From the NCBI GenBank assembly GCA_002343455.1, contig DDSR01000185.1, positions 4,900 to 10,683 on the forward strand: a DNA stretch of 5,784 nucleotides, given 5' to 3'. This DNA is from Deltaproteobacteria bacterium UBA2385 (lineage in GTDB: Bacteria; Myxococcota_A; UBA796; UBA2385). A model generated the notes under the pieces. That model had not been told where the DNA came from. It searched no databases and saw nothing but the letters and a program-made list of their open reading frames with translations. The stretch's first letter is position 1. Every line of letters starts with the position of its first letter. The translations under genes were made by a program, and so were the position numbers. Of this stretch, positions 1-4,736 are shown one piece after another.

Positions 1-35
1 CCTCCACCTGCCGGCGCCGCTCCCCCGCGACCACA

Positions 36-60
36 CGGGGCGCGCGGCGCGCGCACCCCG
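36..60 (-). terminator. Hairpin downstream of rnk, probable terminator
   Basis: A 10-bp stem (arms CGGGGTGCGC and GCGCGCCCCG on the minus strand) with a five-base loop lies 44 bases after the TAG stop of the glutamate synthase/rnk frame. The single imperfect pair is a G-U wobble in minus-strand RNA but an A-C mismatch in plus-strand RNA, so the structure suits the minus transcript. No clear U tract follows, so it may stop RNA polymerase poorly or mainly protect the 3' end. Confidence 0.4.
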
Positions 61-103
61 CCGCCCGCTGCCCCGCCCCGGCCTACACGGTGGGCCTGCC
101 GTC

Positions 104-529
104 CTACAGGTCCCAGTGCCCCGCGGCCTCGGGCTGGTACCCCACGCGCACGACGCGCACCCGGCGGGTGCGGCCGTGTGGGAGGCCCCAGGCGATGGAC
201 TGGCCGACGGAGAGCCCCAGCAGCGCACTGCCGATGGGCGCGAACACCGAGAGCCTGCCCTCCGAGGGGTTGGCGTCCCTGGGGTACACGAGGCGGAAGC
301 GCGACACGCGGCCGGTGTCCTCGTCGATGTACTCCACCTCGGAGTTCATCGTCACGACGTCGGGAGGGATGCCCTCCGGCGCCACGATGGTGGCGCGCTC
401 CAGCTCGTCGTCGAGGCCGGCGTCGACCTCCTCGGCGGGGACGCTGCGCAGCAGCGCCGTCAGGCGGGCGTGGTCCTGCTCGGTGACCAGGATGGGGGTG
501 TCGCTCTGCAGTCGCTTCCAGTCGGTCAT
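104..529 (-). CDS. rnk: Rnk-type nucleoside diphosphate kinase regulator (internal start of the fused frame)
   Basis: Starting at the internal ATG (residue 551 of the longer frame) gives a 141-residue protein, close to the 136 residues of E. coli Rnk. It has an N-terminal helical part (DDELERATIV) and then the GreA/GreB C-terminal FKBP-like domain. Rnk hallmarks are VTMNSEVEY, LVYP, LSVFAPIGSALLGLSVGQSI and a C-terminal YQPEAAG. Rnk binds RNA polymerase near the secondary channel, like Gre factors, and in enterobacteria and pseudomonads affects nucleoside diphosphate kinase levels. The ATG has an AAGGAG sequence nine bases upstream. It overlaps a TGA in another frame (ATGA at 529-526), the usual layout of translationally coupled genes. 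Separate translation is therefore likely, alone or alongside the fusion. The function assignment is strong; the choice between stand-alone protein and fusion domain is not settled by the sequence. Confidence 0.75.
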   Translation of the reverse strand: MTDWKRLQSDTPILVTEQDHARLTALLRSVPAEEVDAGLDDELERATIVAPEGIPPDVVTMNSEVEYIDEDTGRVSRFRLVYPRDANPSEGRLSVFAPIGSALLGLSVGQSIAWGLPHGRTRRVRVVRVGYQPEAAGHWDL

Positions 530-2179
530 GACGTTGATCTCCTTGCGTCTGAGGTCCATGGGGATGGGCTCCGGGCCAGTGGCCGGGAGGGCCCGCGGCG
601 AGGCGGGCGCGAACGAGTCGGCGCTGGCCGACGCGAGGGCGGATGCGTAGGGCTCGGGCGCATGGCCACGCAGGAAGGCGCCGGGCGCGACGCTGGGGTA
701 GAGCTGGTCGCACCGTCGCACCTCGCCGTTGGCCAGCCGGCGGTGGATGTGCGCGGGGCGCAGCGCCTCCGGGCCGGGCAGGCCCATCGCCTCCAGGATC
801 GCCCTGGCGGCCTGGACGGTCTGTTGGTGGTAGCTCGCGACGCGCGCCGTCTTGTCGGGGACATCCAGCCCGCGCACCAGCCAGGGGTTCTGGGTCGCGA
901 CCCCCGTGGGACAGGTGTTGGTGTTGCACTGCAAGGCCTGGATGCAGCCGAGCGCCAGCATCATCGCGCGCGCCGAGCCACAGGTGTCCGCGCCCAGCGC
1001 GATGCGCTTGACGAGATCGAAGCCGGTCACGTTGCGGCCGGTGGCCATGACCGTGACCTGCTCGCGCAGGCCGAAGCCGACCAGGCAGTGGTGCACGTGG
1101 ACGAGGGCGTCCTCCAGCGGGGTGCCGACGTGGTTGGTGAACTCCAGCGGCGCCGCGCCGGTGCCGCCCTCGGCGCCGTCGACGTTGATGAAGTCCGGCG
1201 GGAGGCCGGTCTCGACCATCGCCTTGCAGATCGCCACGAACTCGGACAGGGAGCCCAGGCACAGCTTGAAGCCCACCGGCTTGCCGCCGGAGCGCTCGCG
1301 CAGCAGGTCGAGGAAGCGCAGCAGCTCGGTGGGCGTGGAGAAGGCGGTGTGCGCCGGCGGCGAGTGCACGTCCTGCCCCAGCGGCACGCCCCGGATCTCC
1401 GCGATCTCGGGCGTGAGCTTGGCGGCGGGCAGGATGCCCCCCAGGCCGGGCTTGGCGCCCTGCGAGAGCTTGACCTCGATCATCTTGATCTGCGGCCGCG
1501 AGGCCATCGCGGCGAAGCGCTCGACGTCGAAGCGGCCGTCGGGGGTCCGGCAGCCGAAGTACCCGGTCCCGATCTGCCAGATCAGGCTCCCGCCCGGCGC
1601 GAGGTGGTACGGGCTCACGCCACCTTCGCCGGTGTTCTGCGCGAAGTCGCCGAGGGCCGCGCCTCCGTTCAGGGCGAGGATGGCGTTCTTCGAGAGGGCG
1701 CCGTAGCTCATCGCGCTCACGTTGAAGATGCTGGCGTCGTACGGCTGCGTGCAGCGCCGCCCGCCGATCACCCGGCGCATCCGGGCCGGGTCGATGGTGG
1801 TGGGCCGCAGCGTGTGGCTCACCCACTCGTGCCCGGCGCCGTAGGTGTCGTGGCGCGTGCCGAAGGGGACCGTGTCGAGCTGGCGCTTGGCGCGCTGGTA
1901 CACGACCGAGCGCAGCTCCCGGCTGAACGGAGTGCCGTCCTGGTCGGACTCGATGAAGTACTGGTGCAGCTCGGGGCGGATCGACTCCAGCAGGTAGCGG
2001 AGGTGTCCCACGACCGGGAAGTTGCGCCGGATGCTGTGGCGGGCCTGCAGCAGGTCGACCAGGCCGATCGCCGCCGCCGCGCCCAGCAGGCCACCGGCCA
2101 CGCCGGCCGTGGGTCCGAACAGTGCGAAGGAGATCGAGAGGATGACGGCGGTCAGGAGCAGGACGGCGATGACGCGCAC
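104..2179 (-). CDS. Membrane-anchored FMN-binding glutamate synthase-family protein, fused in frame to Rnk
   Basis: This 691-residue frame starts at a GTG preceded by AAGGAGG with a 4-base spacer. Residues 3-21 and 24-44 are two hydrophobic, probably membrane-spanning segments. Residues ~130-505 are the FMN-binding (beta/alpha)8 domain of glutamate synthase: VDGAEGGTG at 333-341, ALGADTCGSA at 395-404, and the iron-sulfur cysteines C412, C418 and C423 (C-x5-C-x4-C, followed by PTGVATQ). The glutamine amidotransferase domain of GltB is absent, so ammonia or another donor must be used if it makes glutamate from 2-oxoglutarate; the true reaction of this short family is poorly defined. Family members usually end near ADSFAP, here residues 520-525. 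No stop follows; the frame runs through a ~25-residue Pro/Ala-rich linker into a full Rnk protein (551-691). Family assignment is secure. Whether a fusion polypeptide is actually made is uncertain. Confidence 0.85.
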   Translation of the reverse strand: MRVIAVLLLTAVILSISFALFGPTAGVAGGLLGAAAAIGLVDLLQARHSIRRNFPVVGHLRYLLESIRPELHQYFIESDQDGTPFSRELRSVVYQRAKRQLDTVPFGTRHDTYGAGHEWVSHTLRPTTIDPARMRRVIGGRRCTQPYDASIFNVSAMSYGALSKNAILALNGGAALGDFAQNTGEGGVSPYHLAPGGSLIWQIGTGYFGCRTPDGRFDVERFAAMASRPQIKMIEVKLSQGAKPGLGGILPAAKLTPEIAEIRGVPLGQDVHSPPAHTAFSTPTELLRFLDLLRERSGGKPVGFKLCLGSLSEFVAICKAMVETGLPPDFINVDGAEGGTGAAPLEFTNHVGTPLEDALVHVHHCLVGFGLREQVTVMATGRNVTGFDLVKRIALGADTCGSARAMMLALGCIQALQCNTNTCPTGVATQNPWLVRGLDVPDKTARVASYHQQTVQAARAILEAMGLPGPEALRPAHIHRRLANGEVRRCDQLYPSVAPGAFLRGHAPEPYASALASASADSFAPASPRALPATGPEPIPMDLRRKEINVMTDWKRLQSDTPILVTEQDHARLTALLRSVPAEEVDAGLDDELERATIVAPEGIPPDVVTMNSEVEYIDEDTGRVSRFRLVYPRDANPSEGRLSVFAPIGSALLGLSVGQSIAWGLPHGRTRRVRVVRVGYQPEAAGHWDL
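537..544 (-). promoter_or_regulatory. Internal Shine-Dalgarno for rnk
   Basis: AAGGAGAT lies inside the long minus-strand frame, with AAGGAG separated by nine bases from the ATG at 529-527. It is the only sign inside the fused frame that Rnk can be initiated independently, and its quality matches the other ribosome binding sites of the window. Confidence 0.6.
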
Positions 2180-2190
2180 GGTGCCTCCTT
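2177..2190 (-). promoter_or_regulatory. Ribosome binding site and GTG start of the glutamate synthase-family gene
   Basis: AAGGAGGCACCGTG on the minus strand sets the start codon as GTG. The same GGAGGCACC block directly precedes the ATG of the radical SAM gene (3570-3562) and of the rhodanese gene (3959-3951), which supports this start. It also places the first hydrophobic segment at the extreme N-terminus. Confidence 0.75.
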
Positions 2191-2260
2191 GGGGGCGAGG
2201 TGGAACGGCGCCCGGGCTGGCCGGGTCCGGGAGGCGACGTGCGCCTCGACTCGATGGGGA

Positions 2261-2286
2261 GCGCTCCGCGTCGTGCGCGGAGGCGC
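2261..2286 (-). other. Leader hairpin upstream of the glutamate synthase-family gene
   Basis: Perfect seven-base arms CTCCGCG (2264-2270) and CGCGGAG (2276-2282) enclose a five-base loop. Three further pairs (2261-2263 with 2284-2286) form beyond a single bulged base. The stem sits in the presumed 5' leader, about 80 bases before the GTG start. No U tract follows it on the minus strand, so it is better described as a leader structure than as a terminator. Confidence 0.4.
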
Positions 2287-2290
2287 AGGG

Positions 2291-2368
2291 CTAGCGCGCG
2301 CTCTGACCCGGGACGGGGAGCAGCGAGGAGCCGAGGGAGAAGCCGATGGTTCGCACGAGGATCATCAT
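2291..2368 (-). CDS. Possible 25-residue leader peptide
   Basis: A short frame beginning with two ATG codons encodes a mildly hydrophobic peptide (MMILVRTIGFSLGSSLLPVP then GQSAR). It starts about 15 bases after the predicted transcription start and ends five bases before a strong hairpin. The upstream GCAGG is too close to the ATG to be a good ribosome binding site. No enriched amino acid such as a run of one residue suggests classical attenuation. It may be a chance frame. Confidence 0.15.
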   Translation of the reverse strand: MMILVRTIGFSLGSSLLPVPGQSAR

Positions 2369-2389
2369 GACCTGCACACGAGTCCCCGC

Positions 2390-2418
2390 AGCATAGCCCG
2401 ATCGGGCGGCGCTGTCGC
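2390..2418 (-). promoter_or_regulatory. Sigma-70-like promoter for glutamate synthase-rnk
   Basis: On the minus strand GCGACA (2418-2413; four of six bases match TTGACA) is separated by exactly 17 bases from TATGCT (2395-2390; four of six bases match TATAAT). It is the most AT-rich -10-like hexamer in the gap and is correctly oriented. The predicted start is near 2383. The -35 match is moderate, so this remains a candidate. Confidence 0.4.
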
Positions 2419-2487
2419 CTGCGGGGCGCGCCCCGGCGCCGCCGGAGCCCCGGGGTGGCGACGCCCCGGACGCGCGAGGTCGGGGGG

Positions 2488-3561
2488 CTAGCGCCCCGCG
2501 GTCACCGCCAGCGGTGCGCGGTGCACGGCGGTGAAGCCGAGCTTCCGCGCGCTGTCCAGGATCCGCTCGAACTCGTGGCTGATCGTGGCGCCCGCCTTCT
2601 GCGTGACCTCGTCCTCGGTCGGCAGGTCGAAGTCGTCGGCGCCGTAGCGCAGGCCCAGCAGGGCGTCCTCGTTCCGGGTGAGCACGCTGGTGCGCAGGTG
2701 CGTGAAGTTGTCCAGGAAGATCCGGCAGATCGCCAGCCAGCGCAGGTACTCGCCGGTGCTGATCTCGCCGCCGCCCAGCTCGGTGTTCCACGGCTTGTAG
2801 GTCCAGCACAGGAAGCTGGCCAGCCGGTTGCCGCCGCTGGCCACGCGCTCGTCCTGGAAGTGCCGCAGGCGGTCGAGGTGCTCCAGGCGCTCGTCCAGCG
2901 TCTCGTCGAAGCCGATCACCATGGTCGCGGTGCTGCCCAGCCCGGCATCCAGCACCGCGGCCTGGGCGGCGTAGAAGTCCTCGACCTTGTACTTGCCGGG
3001 GCTGTGTCGCAGCCGGAAGCTGTCGGCCAGGACCTCGGCCCCACCGCCGCTGATCCACCGGGTGCCGCTGTCCCGGAACCGACGCGCGCCGTCGGCGTAG
3101 GAGATGCCCGTGCGCTTGCAGATGAACATGAACTCGGCGACCGTCATCTCGTAGTAGGTCACCGTGTCGTCGAAGCGCGCCCGCAGCCCCTGGAACAGCC
3201 GCGTGTAGTCCTCGATGCGCAGGTGCGGGTGGAAGCCGCCGTTGAAGCTGACCATCGTGCCGCCCAGGCCGATGATCCCGGCGATGCGCTCCGCGACCTG
3301 CTCCTCGGACAACAGGTAGGTGTCGGGGGCGCCCGGGAAGCGGTAGAACGCGCAGTAGTCGCAGCGGGCGACGCAGACGTTGGTGTAGTTGACGATGCCC
3401 ATGACCAGGTAGGTCGCCCGGTCGGGCGGGTGGAACCGCGCGCGGACCCGGCTGGCCAGGTCCTGGAGCCGGGCGTCGGTGGCGTGCGCCCACAGCCAGG
3501 CGGCGTCGGCCCGGTCGATGCGCCGGCCCTGGTCGACCTTGGCGGAGATGGCGTCGAACAT
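2488..3561 (-). CDS. mqnC: MqnC-like radical SAM enzyme (cyclic dehypoxanthine futalosine synthase family)
   Basis: This 357-residue protein starts at an ATG preceded by GGAGG with a four-base spacer. C63, C67 and C70 form the CX3CX2C site for the [4Fe-4S] cluster that cleaves S-adenosylmethionine, in NYTNVCVARCDYCAFYR, which is characteristic of the MqnC/MqnE/CofH group. GGFHPHL (109-114), GGGAEVLAD (172-180), TATMVIGFDET (211-221), WTYKPWNT (253-260) and RYGADDF (305-311) align by eye with MqnC blocks. MqnC makes cyclic dehypoxanthine futalosine in the futalosine route to menaquinone. Length and N-terminus suit that family. Deviations are FNGG where MqnC commonly has MQGG, and WTYKPWNT rather than the usual W-[TP]-F-Q-P-x-N-T, so a paralog with another substrate is possible. 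It lies 59 bases after the rhodanese gene and is probably co-transcribed from its sigma-54 promoter. No other menaquinone gene is in the window. Confidence 0.75.
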   Translation of the reverse strand: MFDAISAKVDQGRRIDRADAAWLWAHATDARLQDLASRVRARFHPPDRATYLVMGIVNYTNVCVARCDYCAFYRFPGAPDTYLLSEEQVAERIAGIIGLGGTMVSFNGGFHPHLRIEDYTRLFQGLRARFDDTVTYYEMTVAEFMFICKRTGISYADGARRFRDSGTRWISGGGAEVLADSFRLRHSPGKYKVEDFYAAQAAVLDAGLGSTATMVIGFDETLDERLEHLDRLRHFQDERVASGGNRLASFLCWTYKPWNTELGGGEISTGEYLRWLAICRIFLDNFTHLRTSVLTRNEDALLGLRYGADDFDLPTEDEVTQKAGATISHEFERILDSARKLGFTAVHRAPLAVTAGR

Positions 3562-3572
3562 GGTGCCTCCGG

Positions 3573-3587
3573 CGGAGCGCGGCTCCG
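3573..3587 (-). other. Small hairpin next to the radical SAM ribosome binding site
   Basis: On the minus strand CGGAGC-CGC-GCTCCG forms a six-base stem with a three-base loop, ending two bases before the GGAGG of the radical SAM gene. The CTCC of its 3' arm can alternatively pair with the GGAG of the ribosome binding site. It is the only structure I see in the 59-base gap between rhodanese and radical SAM genes, and it is not followed by a U tract. Confidence 0.3.
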
Positions 3588-3620
3588 ACAGGGGGCGGGG
3601 CCTATCCTGCCTCGGCCCGC

Positions 3621-3950
3621 TCACCACGCCGTGATCGGCCCCAGGTCGTGCAGGTCGGTGAGGCCCTGGCCCTGGAGGATCTGCACCGCGCGGGCGCTGC
3701 GGGCGCCGGAGCGGCAGTAGACGACCACCGGGCGATCGGTCGCGACCTCGTCCAGGCGCCGGTTCAGCTCGTCGACGGGGATGTTGAGCGAGCCGGGGAT
3801 GTGGCCCTGACGGTGCTCGACGCCGGTGCGCACGTCGAGGAGCTGCGCCCCGGCGGCGACCAGCTCGCGGGCCGTGGCGCCGTCGCAGCGGACCGAGGGG
3901 GTGGTGGGGCGGGGCGCGCCGCCGCCGAAGAGCTTGCTGAGCCAGGACAT
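3621..3950 (-). CDS. Single-domain rhodanese-like sulfurtransferase
   Basis: A 109-residue cytoplasmic protein with one rhodanese domain. LLDVRTGVEHRQGHIPGSLN (residues 37-56) is the conserved first half. VVVYCRSGARSA (75-86) carries the active-site loop CRSGAR with catalytic C79, which would hold the persulfide. The domain ends with HDLGPITAW. The first ~20 residues (MSWLSKLFGG, then Pro/Thr-rich) are a short extension without a clear signal peptide. Size and motif resemble GlpE/PspE-type single-domain rhodaneses, which move sulfane sulfur to thiol acceptors; the acceptor here is unknown. The ATG is preceded by GGAGG with a four-base spacer and lies about 19 bases after the predicted start of a perfect-consensus sigma-54 promoter. 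It is first in a two-gene unit with the MqnC-like enzyme and diverges from the universal stress protein gene. Confidence 0.88.
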   Translation of the reverse strand: MSWLSKLFGGGAPRPTTPSVRCDGATARELVAAGAQLLDVRTGVEHRQGHIPGSLNIPVDELNRRLDEVATDRPVVVYCRSGARSARAVQILQGQGLTDLHDLGPITAW

Positions 3951-3979
3951 GGTGCCTCCGAGGGTCGCCCGAGCGGGTC

Positions 3980-3995
3980 AGCAACGCCCGTGCCA
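3980..3995 (-). promoter_or_regulatory. Sigma-54 (-24/-12) promoter for rhodanese-radical SAM
   Basis: On the minus strand TGGCACGGGCGTTGCT matches the sigma-54 consensus TGGCACG-N4-TTGCW at every defined position. The invariant GG (3994-3993) and GC (3982-3981) are exactly ten bases apart, and a C precedes the TGG as preferred. The predicted start near 3969 leaves about 19 bases to the rhodanese ATG, with its ribosome binding site inside that leader. Such promoters need an ATP-dependent enhancer-binding activator, and none is encoded in the window. Confidence 0.8.
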
Positions 3996-4010
3996 GGCGG
4001 GCTGCGGCCC

Positions 4011-4026
4011 TGGCCCGCGGCTTGCA
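4011..4026 (+). promoter_or_regulatory. Sigma-54 (-24/-12) promoter for the universal stress protein gene
   Basis: TGGCCCGCGGCTTGCA matches TGGCACG-N4-TTGCW at all defined positions but one (C for A at the fifth base). GG (4012-4013) and GC (4024-4025) are ten bases apart as required. The predicted start near 4037 gives a leader of about 20 bases to the ATG at 4058, with GGAGG at 4048-4052. It lies back to back with the rhodanese promoter, 15 bases between their -24 ends. Confidence 0.75.
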
Positions 4027-4057
4027 CACGGTATGCTCGCCCACCCTGGAGGACCAC

Positions 4058-4573
4058 ATGCGCAAGGACACGATCCTCGTCCCCGTCGACTACACCGGCT
4101 GCGCCTACGAGGTCGTGGCCTCGGCCGCCGATCTCGCCGGGCGCCTGAAGGCCGACGTCGTGCTGCTCTACGTCGTCAAGCTGCCCGCCGGGCTCCCCGC
4201 CGACACCCTGATCCACCCGCACGGCAGCGCCGAGGCGGTCAAGGCCGTCGAGTACCTCGACAGCGACGCCCAGAAGCACCTCGAGCCGCTGTCCAACGTC
4301 TTCGTCGACGCCGGCTGCGGCGTGCGGATCGCGCTGAAGCACGGCGAGGTGGTCGAGGCCATCCTCGACGTCGCCCGCGAGGTGGGCGCCAGCATGATCA
4401 TCATGGGGACCCACGGCCGCACCGGCCTGCGGCGCATCGTCGAGGGCTCGGTGGCGGAGAACGTGATGCGCCGGGCCACCTGCCCGGTCACCACGATCCG
4501 CACCCAGCAGCCCGAGGAGCACCCCGGCCTGACCGAGGCCCAGCAGCAGGCCCTGTCGGAGTCAGCCGGCTGA
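4058..4573 (+). CDS. Universal stress protein, ATP-binding UspA type
   Basis: A single-domain Usp protein of 171 residues. It opens with TILVPVDYTG (5-14), strand beta-1 with the nucleotide-contacting Asp at 11. It ends with the signature GTHGRTGLRRIVEGS (117-131), an exact G-x2-G-x9-G-S motif, then VMRRATCPVTTIR. In the Usp family this motif marks ATP-binding members such as MJ0577 rather than non-binding UspA. A longer middle (41-75) and a Gln/Glu-rich tail (150-171) make it somewhat larger than the usual 140-150 residues. The ATG at 4058 has GGAGG five bases upstream. An upstream in-frame TTG at 4022 falls inside the -12 promoter element and cannot be the start if that promoter is used. 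Usp proteins act in the cytoplasm under starvation, oxygen or redox stress; the partner here is unknown. Confidence 0.9.
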   Translation: MRKDTILVPVDYTGCAYEVVASAADLAGRLKADVVLLYVVKLPAGLPADTLIHPHGSAEAVKAVEYLDSDAQKHLEPLSNVFVDAGCGVRIALKHGEVVEAILDVAREVGASMIIMGTHGRTGLRRIVEGSVAENVMRRATCPVTTIRTQQPEEHPGLTEAQQQALSESAG

Positions 4574-4576
4574 GGT

Positions 4577-4607
4577 TGTGTCATTTCGGTTGACCCGAAG
4601 TGACACA
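4577..4607 (+). terminator. 13-bp inverted repeat after the stress protein gene, terminator or operator
   Basis: Arms TGTGTCATTTCGG (4577-4589) and CCGAAGTGACACA (4595-4607) enclose the loop TTGAC and begin three bases after the TGA stop. The one imperfect pair (T4584 with G4600) is a G-U wobble in plus-strand RNA and a mismatch in minus-strand RNA, which favours a role in the stress protein transcript. The element is about half GC in a much richer setting and has no U tract after it. A regulator-binding palindrome or a dispersed repeat is also possible. Confidence 0.5.
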
Positions 4608-4668
4608 TTGGTGGGCTGATCCGGGACGCACGGCGGTGGGCGAGGGGACGCGCGCCGGGTGGGTCGCC

Positions 4669-4716
4669 GCGCCCGTCCGCCGCCGCGCCCGTCCGCCGCC
4701 GCGCCCCTCTGCCGCC
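4669..4716 (+). repeat. Three tandem 16-bp repeats
   Basis: The unit GCGCCCGTCCGCCGCC occurs perfectly at 4669-4684 and 4685-4700, and with two changes (GCGCCCCTCTGCCGCC) at 4701-4716. The array ends 17 bases before the protease ATG. The unit is not a multiple of three, which fits non-coding DNA. It could be replication slippage in GC-rich sequence or a repeated protein-binding site. Confidence 0.8.
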
Positions 4717-4720
4717 GCGA

Positions 4721-4736
4721 TACCCTGGGCGGCATG
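4721..4736 (+). promoter_or_regulatory. Possible leaderless promoter and start of the protease gene
   Basis: TACCCT (4721-4726, a TANNNT-type -10) ends seven bases before the ATG at 4734, the spacing expected if transcription begins at the A of the start codon. No purine-rich ribosome binding site precedes this ATG. No good -35 hexamer is visible, since that position lies in the tandem repeat. Confidence 0.35.

Larger units (their letters stand above)
2180..2487 (-). other. Intergenic region / long leader of the glutamate synthase-rnk transcript
   Basis: No conserved protein is recognisable in this 308-base gap. On the minus strand it holds, in order: GC-rich dyads just after the radical SAM stop (for example CCGGGG/CCCCGG arms at 2450-2469, which could end the upstream transcript), a sigma-70-like promoter (2418-2390), a 25-codon open frame (2368-2291), a strong hairpin (2286-2261), and the ribosome binding site at 2190-2184. 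If the promoter is right, the leader is about 200 bases long, enough for post-initiation control. Confidence 0.5.

Noticed and set aside
2422..2435. Perfect 14-base palindrome CGGGGCGCGCCCCG.
   Set aside because: It has no loop for an RNA hairpin and is the kind of dyad expected by chance in such GC-rich DNA; it was not given a separate feature.
116..2491. A 791-codon open frame on the plus strand opposite the glutamate synthase-rnk gene.
   Set aside because: It is antisense to a gene with clear FMN and iron-sulfur motifs, and its translation is low-complexity Gly/Ala/Arg/Val typical of GC-rich shadow frames.
2291..3493. A 400-codon minus-strand frame overlapping the radical SAM gene.
   Set aside because: It is an out-of-frame shadow over most of its length (Arg/Pro/Gly-rich); only its last 25 codons, outside the gene, were kept as a weak leader peptide candidate.
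4032..4037. TATGCT as a sigma-70 -10 box for the stress protein gene.
   Set aside because: The position 17 bases upstream (CCTGGC) has no -35 resemblance, whereas the sigma-54 match overlapping this area is nearly perfect.
4022..4060. TTG at 4022 as the start of the universal stress protein.
   Set aside because: It lies in the -12 element of the sigma-54 promoter, lacks a ribosome binding site and adds 12 residues not expected in the family; the ATG at 4058 has GGAGG.
4669..4716. The tandem 16-mers as a CRISPR array.
   Set aside because: Units are contiguous without spacers and too short; no cas gene is present.
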